64,000 nucleotides of DNA from JADJPF01 sp964492845 (GTDB lineage Bacteria > Acidobacteriota > Blastocatellia > Chloracidobacteriales > JADJPF01). This document shows positions 40,902 through 50,960 of the stretch, in pieces. Below the pieces are notes generated by a model. That model searched no databases, was not told the DNA's origin, and saw only the letters and a list, made by a program, of their open reading frames with translations. Every line of letters starts with the position of its first letter. Within the stretch, counting starts at the first letter, position 1. Made by a program: the position numbers and the translations under genes. Location: positions 160,691-224,690 of the forward strand of contig CAZBMZ010000006.1 of the NCBI GenBank assembly GCA_964492845.1, written 5' to 3'.

Positions 40902-43751
40902 ATGAGTAGCAAAATAGATAATTTATCAGAATGGATCTCAGTAAAACGCTCCAGAGTACATAATCTTAAAAATGTTTCTGTGGATATTAAGTTAAATAAA
41001 TTAACTGTTGTAACAGGTGTTTCAGGCTCAGGAAAGACTTCCCTTGCCTTTGATACAATATATGCTGAGGGCCAACGTCGTTACGTAGAATCACTATCGG
41101 CTTATGCTCGTCAATTTTTAGAAAGAATGGATAAACCAGATGTTGATGAGGTAATAGGCATTTGTCCAGCCATAGCTATTAGCCAAAAAAATAGTTCTCG
41201 TAACCCTAGATCAACAGTTGCTACTCAAACAGAGATTTTTGATTATCTAAGACTACTTTTTGCCAGAATAGGTAAATCTTATTGTCATTTATGTGGTCAG
41301 TTAGTTAAGCGGGATACTCCAGAAAGTATTGCAGATGAAATACTTAGCTTGCCTGAAGGTACACGCTTTTATATAGGTTTTCCTGCCATAAGTGAAACAG
41401 AAACTAGTAAATCTACCAAGAAAAAAGATCAAGCTAGACACCTTCAAGCTCAACTAATGAGCTTAATGCAGCAAGGTTTTACACGTCTTTATCATCAAAG
41501 CCAAATCATTGAACTTCAAACGCCTGATAGCTTTACAGGTGATAGCTTAACTGATGTTTGTGTTTTAGTTGATCGCCTTGCTATAAAAGCTGATATTAGA
41601 CAAAGGCTAATTGATTCTATAGAAACTTGTTACCAATCCGGTAATGGTCAGACGAAAATTTACACTTTAGCTAGTCAAAACTTGCCAGAAAAAGAGTTTT
41701 ACTTTAGTGAAAAATATGCTTGCAAAACTTGTAATGTAATTTATCCTGTCCCAGAGCCACGCCTTTTTTCATTTAATAATCCTTATGGAGCTTGCTCTAC
41801 TTGTCAGGGTTTTGGAAACACAATAGGGATAGATTTAGATTTAATAATTCCTAATCGTCAGCTTAGTTTGATGGGTGGAGCCGTTGAACCTTGGACTAAA
41901 GCTCAATTTGATTGGGCTTTGGATGAGATGAAAGAATACTGTGAAAAGGCACAAATCCCACAAAATATTGCTTTTCAAGACCTAAGCCCTCAACACCAGC
42001 AATTAATTATTCAAGGTGACAGCAAAGCAAAATGGATAGGGATTAAAGGCTTTTTTGATTGGTTAGAAACTAAAAAATATAAGCTACATATCCGGGTACT
42101 TTTAAGCAAATATCGTGGTTATACTATTTGTTATGATTGTAAAGGTGGACGACTACGCCAAGAAGCCCGCAATATCAAAATAGCTGACTATAGCTTGTCT
42201 CAAGTCCTAGCTTTTAATATTAGTTATGCAGCTAAATTTTTTGACACACTTTTTTTAACAGAAACAGAATTAGCTATTGCAGATCGCTTGTTAGTTGAAA
42301 TAAAACGTCGTTTGCATTTTTTGCTTGATGTTGGACTAGATTATTTAACACTAGATAGATTAGCTAGTACATTATCTGGTGGAGAATCTCAGCGAATCCA
42401 ACTAGCTACTAATTTAGGAGCTAGTTTAGTTGGCGCACTTTATGTTCTAGATGAACCTAGCATAGGTCTGCATCCTCGTGATAACCAACGCTTAATCAAT
42501 ATCTTAAAAAATCTTCGTGATATTGGTAACACAGTTTTAGTAGTAGAACATGAAACAGCAATGATTAAATCGGCTGATTATGTGATAGATGTTGGATTTG
42601 GAGCAGGTGAATTTGGTGGTGAAATTGTTTTTCAAGGTACTTTTAAGCAACTTCTAAAACAAGAAAATTCATTAACTGCTAAATATCTACGTTCAGAGCT
42701 AGAAGTCAAAATTCCAAAGCTACGTCGTCCAATAGGTGAAAAATATTTACATATTCTTGGGGCTAAAGAACATAACTTAAAAAATATTGATGTCAAAATA
42801 CCTTTAGGTGTAATGACTTGCATTACTGGGGTTTCTGGATCTGGTAAATCTACGCTAGTGCATGATGTAGTTTATGCAAACCTAAAAAAACAGCGGGGTG
42901 AATGGCAAGAAAAGGTTGGTAATTGTCGTCAAATTGATGGTAGTAAACACTTGGCAGAAATTATTTTAGTAGATCAATCTCCAATAGGTCGAACTCCAAG
43001 GTCAAATCCTGTTACTTATATTAAGGTTTATGATGTAATCCGAGAGGTTTTTGCTAGCACTAAAGAAGCTAAATCACGGGGATATGACGCTAGTCATTTT
43101 AGTTTTAATGTTCCTGGTGGACGATGTGAAACTTGCCAAGGTGATGGCACAATTACAGTAGAAATGCAGTTTCTAGCCGATGTTGAACTTGTTTGTGAAG
43201 AATGTAAAGGAACACGCTTTAAGGCTAGTTTATTAGAAGTTAAATACCGTAACCGCAATATTTATGAAGTTTTACGCTTGACGGTTAGGGAAGCAATGAG
43301 CTTTTTTGCTAGTGTTCCAAGAATTACTAACCGCTTAAAAGTATTAGATGATGTTGGACTAGGTTATTTACGACTAGGTCAATCTGCTACTACATTATCA
43401 GGCGGTGAAGCACAGAGAGTAAAACTAGCTTCATATCTAGCTAAGCGCACTAGTGAGCGAACTTTATTTATTTTTGATGAGCCGACTACAGGACTACACT
43501 TTGATGACATTAATAAACTGCTGATTTCTTTCCGTCGCCTTATAGATGCTGGGGCTACAATTGTAATTATTGAGCATAATTTAGATGTGATAAAAACGGC
43601 TGATTGGGTAATTGACCTAGGCCCTGAAGGTGGGGATGAAGGCGGCTATGTGGTTGCTACTGGCCGACCAGAAGAAATTATTGAAACACCTAATTCTTAT
43701 ACTGGTAAATACCTACGGGAATATTTAACAAGTATTTTGCAAGAGGTTTAA
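40902..43751 (+). CDS. uvrA: excinuclease ABC subunit A
   Basis: This 949-residue DNA-damage sensor of nucleotide excision repair loads UvrB at lesions. Two ABC ATPase modules are present: Walker A GVSGSGKTSLAFD and GVSGSGKSTLVHD, with signature segments TLSGGESQRIQLA and TLSGGEAQRVKLA. UvrA zinc modules appear as CHLCGQ, CKTC...CSTCQGFG and CETCQGDG...CEECKG. Length is normal (about 940). It is monocistronic, followed by a convergent epimerase gene. Confidence 0.98.
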   Translation: MSSKIDNLSEWISVKRSRVHNLKNVSVDIKLNKLTVVTGVSGSGKTSLAFDTIYAEGQRRYVESLSAYARQFLERMDKPDVDEVIGICPAIAISQKNSSRNPRSTVATQTEIFDYLRLLFARIGKSYCHLCGQLVKRDTPESIADEILSLPEGTRFYIGFPAISETETSKSTKKKDQARHLQAQLMSLMQQGFTRLYHQSQIIELQTPDSFTGDSLTDVCVLVDRLAIKADIRQRLIDSIETCYQSGNGQTKIYTLASQNLPEKEFYFSEKYACKTCNVIYPVPEPRLFSFNNPYGACSTCQGFGNTIGIDLDLIIPNRQLSLMGGAVEPWTKAQFDWALDEMKEYCEKAQIPQNIAFQDLSPQHQQLIIQGDSKAKWIGIKGFFDWLETKKYKLHIRVLLSKYRGYTICYDCKGGRLRQEARNIKIADYSLSQVLAFNISYAAKFFDTLFLTETELAIADRLLVEIKRRLHFLLDVGLDYLTLDRLASTLSGGESQRIQLATNLGASLVGALYVLDEPSIGLHPRDNQRLINILKNLRDIGNTVLVVEHETAMIKSADYVIDVGFGAGEFGGEIVFQGTFKQLLKQENSLTAKYLRSELEVKIPKLRRPIGEKYLHILGAKEHNLKNIDVKIPLGVMTCITGVSGSGKSTLVHDVVYANLKKQRGEWQEKVGNCRQIDGSKHLAEIILVDQSPIGRTPRSNPVTYIKVYDVIREVFASTKEAKSRGYDASHFSFNVPGGRCETCQGDGTITVEMQFLADVELVCEECKGTRFKASLLEVKYRNRNIYEVLRLTVREAMSFFASVPRITNRLKVLDDVGLGYLRLGQSATTLSGGEAQRVKLASYLAKRTSERTLFIFDEPTTGLHFDDINKLLISFRRLIDAGATIVIIEHNLDVIKTADWVIDLGPEGGDEGGYVVATGRPEEIIETPNSYTGKYLREYLTSILQEV

Positions 43752-43794
43752 ATAGTCGGCTTGCTTACATTCGCCAGTTAAAAAGTATTTTTTG

Positions 43795-44724
43795 CTAATA
43801 AAGAACTGTTGAACGCAAAGTTTCACTTAAAGAAAGCTGTGGGCGAAAGTGAAAATCTTTTTGAAAACGTGTTCCATCAATAATACAAGGATACATTAAA
43901 TATTCTACTTGTGGAGCAGGCAACGGCCCAATACCCAATGACCATAAGGCTTGTAGGGCTGAGTAACCTACAACATGAAGAACGGGTATAGGCATACCTC
44001 CAACAATACTAATAATTTCTGTTAAGGGTAATTCTCCTGGGCCGACTATATTATAAATTCCACTATGATTATGTCTTAAACAAGCGTTTATTGCCCTTGC
44101 CATATCAATTTCATGAATTACTTGCATCATTGGATCAAAGCCTAATGGAATAGGAATATACTTTAAGCGTAAGTAGCTAGTAAGATTATTATGTACATGT
44201 GAGCCAATAATATGACAGGGACGCAAGATAATTGTTGAAATTTGTGGGTTTTTATACATCCAGGAACGACAATAAGAATCAAATTCTACTTTGTCGCTAA
44301 TTTCTGAATAGCGTTGAGTAACTTTTAATGGGAAATCTTCATTAAGATAAACTGGATTGTTGGGATCTGCTCCATAAACTGTAGCACTAGAAAGCAGGAC
44401 GACTTTTTTAACCTCATAGCGTTCGCAGTCTTCTAACAATTTCATTGTACCAACAACATTTATATGATGGCGTTGTTTGATAGGTAAACGAGGATTATCA
44501 TTAACTGCCATATGAATAACACAATCAACTTGACGACGGCGAAAAATATCTTCTAGCTTATTTTTAGTAATATCTAGGCGATGAAATTCTATTTGTCTAT
44601 CTTTAACTGGTCGCAAATCCCTAAGACCTACGCCAATAATATCCCAAGTTTTGGGTATCATTTCTGCTACTTGATTAGCTAAACCGCCAGAAATACCGGT
44701 GATTAAAACCTTTTTACGTCGCAT
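43795..44724 (-). CDS. NAD-dependent epimerase/dehydratase (extended SDR)
   Basis: The 309-residue protein has the Rossmann start VLITGISGGLANQVAEMI, HRLDITKNKLEDIF, CVIHMAVNDNP, VVLLSSATVYGADP, and a Y-x-x-x-K-like region that is not canonical (YSEISDKVEFDSY, with Tyr and Lys five apart). It may act on a nucleotide sugar or lipid-linked substrate. The gene follows an acyltransferase gene 27 bp upstream, suggesting a lipid or envelope function. Confidence 0.8.
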   Translation of the reverse strand: MRRKKVLITGISGGLANQVAEMIPKTWDIIGVGLRDLRPVKDRQIEFHRLDITKNKLEDIFRRRQVDCVIHMAVNDNPRLPIKQRHHINVVGTMKLLEDCERYEVKKVVLLSSATVYGADPNNPVYLNEDFPLKVTQRYSEISDKVEFDSYCRSWMYKNPQISTIILRPCHIIGSHVHNNLTSYLRLKYIPIPLGFDPMMQVIHEIDMARAINACLRHNHSGIYNIVGPGELPLTEIISIVGGMPIPVLHVVGYSALQALWSLGIGPLPAPQVEYLMYPCIIDGTRFQKDFHFRPQLSLSETLRSTVLY

Positions 44725-44750
44725 AAAATTTTTTTACCCTCACAAAAATA

Positions 44751-45611
44751 TTACCAAAAAATGTTTTTACGTTTAGATAAACCATAGGAAATATTTTCTA
44801 AAATTTTAGCTTTTACTATGTCAACTTTCTTTTGTACAACAGAATCAGTCTCATTTCCATCACCTTCAAAATAAAGAGGGTCACCAAAATAAATACGGTA
44901 TTTAGTTGGAAGTGGAACAAATCCAAGTAAGCCTAACCAAGGAAAAGTAGGTGTAATAGGAAAATAAGGGAGTCCAAAAAGTTTTGCTAAAGGTTTAGCA
45001 TCATAAAAAGATGGCATTTGCTCTTCGCCACCAATAACACTTATAGGCACTATTGGAGTGTTAGTTTTTAGAGCTATTCGCATAAAACCTAAACCAAAAT
45101 CTACCAAAGTGTAACGGTCATACCAAAGCTTTCCAGAACCTTTAGCCCCTTCAGGAAATACTAGTACACATTCATCATTTTCTAGTAATTTTACACAGTT
45201 TTGAGGGTCGCCTAAAATTTGACCATGACGAGCAGCAAAAGTGCTAACCAAAGGCATAGTTCCAAACCAACGTTCAATCATTGTTCTAACCAGTCTTGGA
45301 GGATCAGCATCCATAAGCATTGCAGCAGCAACATTAACACCGTCCATTGGCATTTGTCCGCTATGATTACCAATTAATAAAACCCGTCCTGAAGGAACTT
45401 TATCAATCCCAAAAACTTCTGTACGCCAATAGTAGCGATAAAGCCAAACACAGAGTTGTAAGCCATATTGAGCCATTTCTGGATGAAAGCCCCAAGCATC
45501 ATAGTTATATTCATTTAATGGTGTAGGTACACGTTTTAATCTGCGTTTAATTTCTTTATCTACACTAGCATCAAGTTGAGAACCTATAAGGCGCAATGCC
45601 ATATTAAGCAT
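44751..45611 (-). CDS. lysophospholipid acyltransferase family protein
   Basis: This 286-residue protein has the PlsC-type motifs: GNHSGQMPMDG (an N-H-x-x-x-x-D variant), VFPEGAKGSGK (block III, F-P-E-G) and TPIVPISVIGG. A possible amphipathic region lies at about residues 45-75. The domain resembles the hemolysin/1-acylglycerol-3-phosphate acyltransferase group in Acidobacteria and Actinobacteria. It transfers acyl chains to lysolipids or related acceptors at the membrane. Start is ATG with GGAG 8 nt upstream. It is co-transcribed with the epimerase gene. Confidence 0.82.
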   Translation of the reverse strand: MLNMALRLIGSQLDASVDKEIKRRLKRVPTPLNEYNYDAWGFHPEMAQYGLQLCVWLYRYYWRTEVFGIDKVPSGRVLLIGNHSGQMPMDGVNVAAAMLMDADPPRLVRTMIERWFGTMPLVSTFAARHGQILGDPQNCVKLLENDECVLVFPEGAKGSGKLWYDRYTLVDFGLGFMRIALKTNTPIVPISVIGGEEQMPSFYDAKPLAKLFGLPYFPITPTFPWLGLLGFVPLPTKYRIYFGDPLYFEGDGNETDSVVQKKVDIVKAKILENISYGLSKRKNIFW

Positions 45612-45815
45612 AGTGGTTTCTCCATATTTTAACTTGGTTTTAACTTGGTAATAATTTGCTAGGCTACTATCAAACCTACTTTATAAGCAATAGGATTTAG
45701 GAAAAATTTTCTAAATTAACAAAATAAATTTTAAGTAAGCTTAAGCGTTTTTCTTGCAGACAAATCTTTAAGGGATTAGGCTAAAGGAGACAGAAATTTT
45801 TAAGGAGTAACATTT

Positions 45816-46976
45816 ATGGCTAATATTTCTAATCAAGGTTCACGAGAAGAAAAACGTGCAAAATTAAAAGTTATTGGCGATGTTTTAGCTAAATATACTC
45901 ATGAAGGCGAACTTTATGAGCAACTAGCTGATAATAGAGTATTTTGTTACTCCTGTGGTCATCGTTGCCGTATTGCAGACGGTTTAGCAGGTGTTTGCAA
46001 AGTACGTTTTAATGAAGGTGGAAAACTACAAGTTCCTTGGGGTTATGTTGCAGGTCTTCAATGTGACCCAATAGAAAAAAAGCCTTTTTTCCATGCTATG
46101 CCTTCTACAGATGCCTTAAGTTTTGGTATGTTAGGATGTGACCTACATTGTGATTACTGTCAGAATTGGATTACGTCACAAGTCCTACGTGATCCTAATG
46201 CTGTAGCTCCTGCTAAAACAATTTCTGCTGAACAAATGCTAGATATTGCTGAAAGGGAAGGCGTTTCTACCATAACTTCTACTTATAATGAGCCATTAAT
46301 TACTAGTGAATGGGCAGTTTCTATTTTTAAGCAAGCTAAAGAAAGAGGATTTTTAACAGCATATGTTTCTAATGGAAATGGTACGCCGGAAGTTTTGGAT
46401 TATTTACAACCTTGGGTAGATCTTTACAAAGTAGATCTAAAAAGCTTTCGGGATAAAAATTATCGAGAGTTGGGAGGATTGCTAGTTAATGTGCTGGAAA
46501 CTATTCAAGGCTTAAAAGCTAGAGGTTTTTGGCTAGAAATTGTTACTTTAGTAATACCTGGCTTTAATGACTCTCAAGAAGAGCTACAAGAAATGGCAGA
46601 ATTTCTAGTTTCTGTAGATCCTTTTATTCCTTGGCATTTAACAGCTTTTCATAGCGATTATAAAATGATGGATAAGGAAAATACTAATATAAAAACACTA
46701 ATTAAAGCGGCAGAAATAGGAAAAAAAGTTGGCCTAAAATATGTTTATATTGGTAATGCTGCGGGACGTGTTGGAGGTTGGGAAAATACTTGGTGTCATA
46801 ATTGTAATGAACTGTTAATTGAACGCTATGCTTATCATATTAAGCAATTTTCTTTACAAAATGGTAAGTGTCCAAAATGCAAGACAACCATTCCGGGGCG
46901 TTGGTCATCTCCACGCTTTCCGCTAGGTTATCAAATTAGCAAAAGTAATGGCTGGGTTAAAGCTTTAAGGTTTTAA
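45816..46976 (+). CDS. amrS: AmmeMemoRadiSam system radical SAM enzyme
   Basis: This 386-residue protein contains the radical-SAM cluster motif GCDLHCDYCQNW (C-x-x-x-C-x-x-C) about residue 110. Upstream are VFCYSCGHRCRI, GVCKVRFNEGGKL and CDPIEKKPFFHAMP, characteristic of the AmmeMemoRadiSam radical SAM family. A cysteine pair (CHNC, CPKCK) near the C-terminus fits a zinc site. The other family members (AMMECR1 and MEMO1) are not in this window. The reaction is not established. The gene stands alone, with a good AAGGAG before the ATG. Confidence 0.92.
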   Translation: MANISNQGSREEKRAKLKVIGDVLAKYTHEGELYEQLADNRVFCYSCGHRCRIADGLAGVCKVRFNEGGKLQVPWGYVAGLQCDPIEKKPFFHAMPSTDALSFGMLGCDLHCDYCQNWITSQVLRDPNAVAPAKTISAEQMLDIAEREGVSTITSTYNEPLITSEWAVSIFKQAKERGFLTAYVSNGNGTPEVLDYLQPWVDLYKVDLKSFRDKNYRELGGLLVNVLETIQGLKARGFWLEIVTLVIPGFNDSQEELQEMAEFLVSVDPFIPWHLTAFHSDYKMMDKENTNIKTLIKAAEIGKKVGLKYVYIGNAAGRVGGWENTWCHNCNELLIERYAYHIKQFSLQNGKCPKCKTTIPGRWSSPRFPLGYQISKSNGWVKALRF

Positions 46977-47117
46977 AATAATGGAAAAGTTTTTTATAAA
47001 GTAATAAAAATCTTTATAAAAAATAATTAAAAATTGAAAAAATTTGATAAAAGATTAATAATTAGCTATTACACAGAATTGCTAATATAAATTAATAACT
47101 GCTACTTGGGAGGTTGT

Positions 47118-49094
47118 ATGATAAAGCCTAATGACCAAATTGGCCCTTATACCTTGATTCGTCAACTTGGAAAAGGTGGTTTTGGTGTGGTTTGGTTGGC
47201 TGAACGACGTAGCAAATTAGCTACTACACAAGTAGCAGTTAAAATTATTTTAGACCAAGAACCCGACTTAGACGCTATTGGCAAGGAATCCCAAGTTTGG
47301 GTAAAGGCTGCGGGGCATCCAAATGTTTTATCCATAATTGAAGCTAATGTCTATGATGAGCATGTTGTAATTGTTAGTGAATATGCGCCGGATGGCTCGT
47401 TGGATGGTTGGTTAAGGAGTAAAAAAGACCTTTCTCTATCAGAATCAATAAATTTAACTATTGGAATTTTATCTGGACTAGAACATTTACATAGTCAACG
47501 AATTATTCACCGAGACTTAAAACCAGCTAATATATTGTTAAATAAAGGAGTTCCTCGTTTAGCTGATTTTGGACTAGCTAGAGTGATGAAATCTTCCCAA
47601 AACTCAGGAAGTGTTGCTGGAACACCTGCTTATATGGCACCAGAGGCTTTTGATGGTAAACGATTTGTTCAGTCTGATATTTGGTCAGTAGGTGTAATTT
47701 TTTACCAATTAGTATCTAAGCAAATGCCTTTTCCACAAACAGATATGACAGCTTTAATAGGTGCAATTATTACTCGTGATCCACAACCATTGCCAGGTAA
47801 AGTTCCTATTTCTATACAAAAAATTATTCTAAAAGCTTTAGAAAAAAATCCTGCAAAACGCTTTCAAGCTGCTATAGAAATGCGCCTTGAGCTAGAAAAA
47901 ATTTACTCAGAACTAGATGTTGTAACGCTTAAAAATGAAGCTGTGACAATGCACATGTCCCAAAAAGCTTTTACTCCTGCAAATTTATCTGAGTTTGACT
48001 TACAAAATGATACTTCTAGAAATAAACTAGATACAAATACTGGGCAAAAATTAGTAGTAAATACATTTGGTGATGAAAATGTGCCAAAAACTAGCAGAGT
48101 AATTACACCTATTTCAGTTGTTCCACCCACAGTAGTAATAAAACCTCCCTCTAGTAATTGGAAGTCTTATGTAGCCGCAGCACTTTGCGCTATAGTATTA
48201 CCAGTAGGCGGTTATACTTATTTTCAATCTCAAAATAGTGAAATATCCACTACAGATAACAAAACTGAAAATACTGCAAAAGTTGTTATTAATGACGGTT
48301 TGGTTCAAAGCAATAACACAGCTAGTTTGACAAATATTTCAAACCCAGAAACAAATCTTACAAATTCTAAAACAACTTTAAGTGAAGAAGAACTTGACTG
48401 GAAAAGCACTAGAAATAGTACAAATCAAAAAGATTATGAAAAATTTATTAAAAAATACCCCAGTGGGACTTATACAGGATCTGCTCAAGCTCAACTTAAA
48501 GAATTAATAAAGCTACAAAATGATGAACAAACTGCAAATCAAAACAATGTTGTAGAAAACATAGACAACAATTCTACAAATCCAGTACCTTCAAACACAG
48601 CTAGCAATTTACCTCAAGCAACAATAGGGGTAATGCGCACTAGTGATGGTGTAGAAAGAGAAGTCACAGGTTCAAACATTAGATATTCAGCTAATGAAAA
48701 TAAATTCCCTCAAAACCAAAATAATTATCCACCTGAGCCACATAATAAAAAGGGACATAATCCACCACCACCTAAAAATTTTGGTAAATTGGGGATTACT
48801 GGAAAATGGCAACAACAAGGGGGTAAATGCAATGGAAGTATTTTCTTATTGCAAGAAAATGGTGGGAGTGTTTCTGTGTCAGGAAATGAATGTGGGAAAT
48901 ATGGAAATTCTCCTATCAACATTAATGCAGGGGTAGGTTACGATGATATAGTTTATGAAACAACCTTTTCGGATGGACAAGTTTATCAAGTAAAAATAAG
49001 GTTTAACCCTGATAAAAAGTCTGCAACAAAACATTGTCGGCTTAAAAAGAACCCTAAGCAAGAAGACATATCTCGATTAGTTAGAATAGACTAA
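47118..49094 (+). CDS. Ser/Thr protein kinase, membrane-anchored (PknB-like)
   Basis: ATG at 47118 follows GGGAGG by 4 nt; the TTG frame from 47106 is not preferred. The 658-residue protein has a eukaryote-type kinase domain (about 8-265) with LGKGGFGVVWLAE, VAVKII, IIHRDLKPANILL (catalytic Asp), ADFGLAR and GTPAYMAPEA. A disordered linker, a membrane helix (SYVAAALCAIVLPVGGYTYF, about 355-375) and a long Asn/Ser/Thr-rich outer region follow. That region carries a tetratricopeptide-like stretch and a final glycine/aromatic domain with two Cys (GGKCNGS, GNECGKY). The outer part may sense cell-wall or other ligands. Confidence 0.9.
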   Translation: MIKPNDQIGPYTLIRQLGKGGFGVVWLAERRSKLATTQVAVKIILDQEPDLDAIGKESQVWVKAAGHPNVLSIIEANVYDEHVVIVSEYAPDGSLDGWLRSKKDLSLSESINLTIGILSGLEHLHSQRIIHRDLKPANILLNKGVPRLADFGLARVMKSSQNSGSVAGTPAYMAPEAFDGKRFVQSDIWSVGVIFYQLVSKQMPFPQTDMTALIGAIITRDPQPLPGKVPISIQKIILKALEKNPAKRFQAAIEMRLELEKIYSELDVVTLKNEAVTMHMSQKAFTPANLSEFDLQNDTSRNKLDTNTGQKLVVNTFGDENVPKTSRVITPISVVPPTVVIKPPSSNWKSYVAAALCAIVLPVGGYTYFQSQNSEISTTDNKTENTAKVVINDGLVQSNNTASLTNISNPETNLTNSKTTLSEEELDWKSTRNSTNQKDYEKFIKKYPSGTYTGSAQAQLKELIKLQNDEQTANQNNVVENIDNNSTNPVPSNTASNLPQATIGVMRTSDGVEREVTGSNIRYSANENKFPQNQNNYPPEPHNKKGHNPPPPKNFGKLGITGKWQQQGGKCNGSIFLLQENGGSVSVSGNECGKYGNSPININAGVGYDDIVYETTFSDGQVYQVKIRFNPDKKSATKHCRLKKNPKQEDISRLVRID

Positions 49095-49101
49095 AGATTA
49101 A

Positions 49102-49965
49102 TTATTGATTTAGATAAAGGGTTTGTTCTTCCAAAGCAGTAGCAATAATTTCTTGGGCTTTAGCGCGAGTTACGCCTGAAGCTAAAGCCCGTTCAATAAT
49201 TTGTCTAATGGTTAAAGTTGTTCGGGCTTCAATTAAAACTAAATAATCTAATCTATCAATATCAACTAAAGAAACTCCATTAGCACCAGGTAAACAAAGT
49301 AAGTAGATTTTCTTTTTAGGTTCTACTTTAGGTAAATTTTCCAGCCTTGGAGCATCATCACACAAAACCATTGCAGGCATTAAACTTACTTCAAAGAGGT
49401 ATTTTTCTACTGCTTGAATTGTTGTTACGGTGTTTGCTTGAAATGCCCCTACATCAGCACCAGGAATTAAACGGACACGTAAGTTTTCATTTAGTTTTTC
49501 TGGAAGTGCAGGAATACGGATTTTGTTAGCTAAATCTCGCCTACAACGTGCCATTAATGTTTCTAGTCTTAAAACATCATTTAGTTGAGGTGTTGTTAAT
49601 TCACCTTTAGCAAAAGCACTTGACAGATATTCAGCAAAAGCTAAGGCCATAGATTTGCGGTCTTGGATAAATTGATGAAATATTTCGCTAGAAAAAAAGT
49701 TTTCCAAAAAAGATAGTCGTCTAGTTTCTGATAAAACTAATGTGGCGGAAGCCTTAAATTCTTCTACTAAACTGCGCAGTTTTCGCAGTTTTCGCAGTGG
49801 GTCATAGTTCCAAGCTCTAGGGTCAATTGCTAGCAGTTGTTTTTTTTCTTGCTCACTTAAATTTAGATTAGCTAAAGCTTGCTCAGGATTTTGATAAACT
49901 GTGCTAACAAAAGCTGGATCAAAAAGCATTCTTACTACTAGGTGTTGCAGTGTATGATAACTCAT
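49102..49965 (-). CDS. MNIO partner protein with leader-like N-terminal domain
   Basis: This 287-residue protein is translationally coupled to the DUF692 enzyme (its ATG overlaps the TAA as TAATG). The N-terminal 45 residues (LQHLVVRMLFDPAFVSTVYQ, QALANLNLSEQEKKQLLAID) resemble the helical Nif11/Franean1_4349-type domain seen in precursor leaders and recognition proteins of ribosomal peptides. The rest is helical then alpha/beta, with no recognised family. Partners of MNIO enzymes often bind the substrate peptide; this is inferred by position. The kinase gene converges on it 7 bp away. Confidence 0.6.
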   Translation of the reverse strand: MSYHTLQHLVVRMLFDPAFVSTVYQNPEQALANLNLSEQEKKQLLAIDPRAWNYDPLRKLRKLRSLVEEFKASATLVLSETRRLSFLENFFSSEIFHQFIQDRKSMALAFAEYLSSAFAKGELTTPQLNDVLRLETLMARCRRDLANKIRIPALPEKLNENLRVRLIPGADVGAFQANTVTTIQAVEKYLFEVSLMPAMVLCDDAPRLENLPKVEPKKKIYLLCLPGANGVSLVDIDRLDYLVLIEARTTLTIRQIIERALASGVTRAKAQEIIATALEEQTLYLNQ

Positions 49966-50855
49966 TATTTTGCTACCAGTTGACGAGATTCTTTTATTTG
50001 AACAGGAAATAATTGATTAAGTTTAGCAAAATTATCTAAGCATTCTTCAGCTTTGTTATGTTCACATTCATAAACAATTGCTTTTAGGTTCGCAGCGCGA
50101 GAGATGACATACTCTAAAATTTCCCAAGTAGCTTTAATTGGTTCAGGGCTATGATCATCATTTATATATGAATAACCCTGAGTTTCTGTAAATGTTCCTC
50201 CAGCTACATGAAGTTCAATTACTCGCTCAAATGGGTAGTTGTCAAAGCCTGTTAATGGGCTAAGACCTCGGCTATGTTGAAAAATTGCTAAATGAGCGCA
50301 ATCTAGCAGTAGTCCACAATCAGCACGCTCGGCAATTTCAGCAAAATATTCTAAAATGTGCATTTCACCTAAGTAGACAACCGCAGGCGGGTTTTCTGGC
50401 AGGCAACAAAGTTGTGATTCATTTTGAATTTTTTGGATATTATCAACTGACTCTAAGACAGAATCCATACATAAAATCGGAGGCATTAACATTTGATGTC
50501 CGCGCTCACGTGAGCCAAAATGCCAGCGTCCAGCATCACCACAAAGCCAAGTGGCATTTATTTCTTTAGCCATTTCTATTGTAGAAACTAGCCAATCCTC
50601 AGTTAAATCTGCTTTTTCTTCAATATTGATGTCTAAAAAATGATAAGTTGTTGGTAGGGCTAAATTTGCCCAACGTCGGACATGTTCATCTAAACCTCGA
50701 TCTAAATCGCCACCATATTCAAAAAAATGTACTAGTGTTGGGTAATTTTCCTGTAACCAACAAGCATCAATTCCTTTAGTTGCAGAAGCAAATTCTCCAG
50801 AAATGCCAACACCTAAACGAGAAATTTTAGCTATTTTATCAAAAAATTTACTCAT
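49965..50855 (-). CDS. DUF692 multinuclear non-heme iron oxidase (MNIO)
   Basis: ATG at 50855 has GGAAA upstream and gives a 296-residue TIM-barrel protein; the longer frame to 50948 seems unlikely. Features are RLGVGISGEF, HFFEYGGD (Glu ligand), TYHFLDINIE, LPENPP, GLLLDCAHLAIFQHSRG (D-x-A-H), ELHVAGGTF (His ligand) and VYECEHN near the end. DUF692 enzymes (MbnB, TglH, BufB types) use two or three irons to oxidise cysteine residues in peptide substrates, usually with a partner. The next gene downstream is coupled and could be that partner. No precursor peptide is obvious nearby. Confidence 0.85.
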   Translation of the reverse strand: MSKFFDKIAKISRLGVGISGEFASATKGIDACWLQENYPTLVHFFEYGGDLDRGLDEHVRRWANLALPTTYHFLDINIEEKADLTEDWLVSTIEMAKEINATWLCGDAGRWHFGSRERGHQMLMPPILCMDSVLESVDNIQKIQNESQLCCLPENPPAVVYLGEMHILEYFAEIAERADCGLLLDCAHLAIFQHSRGLSPLTGFDNYPFERVIELHVAGGTFTETQGYSYINDDHSPEPIKATWEILEYVISRAANLKAIVYECEHNKAEECLDNFAKLNQLFPVQIKESRQLVAK

Positions 50856-50960
50856 AAAAATTTCCAAACATAAAACTTGATTTTCTTGAACAGCTATTTT
50901 TTTATTAGAAGTCGTGTTAATTTCCTGGCAGATAATTTTAAGGAGCAAGCCAAAAGTTAA

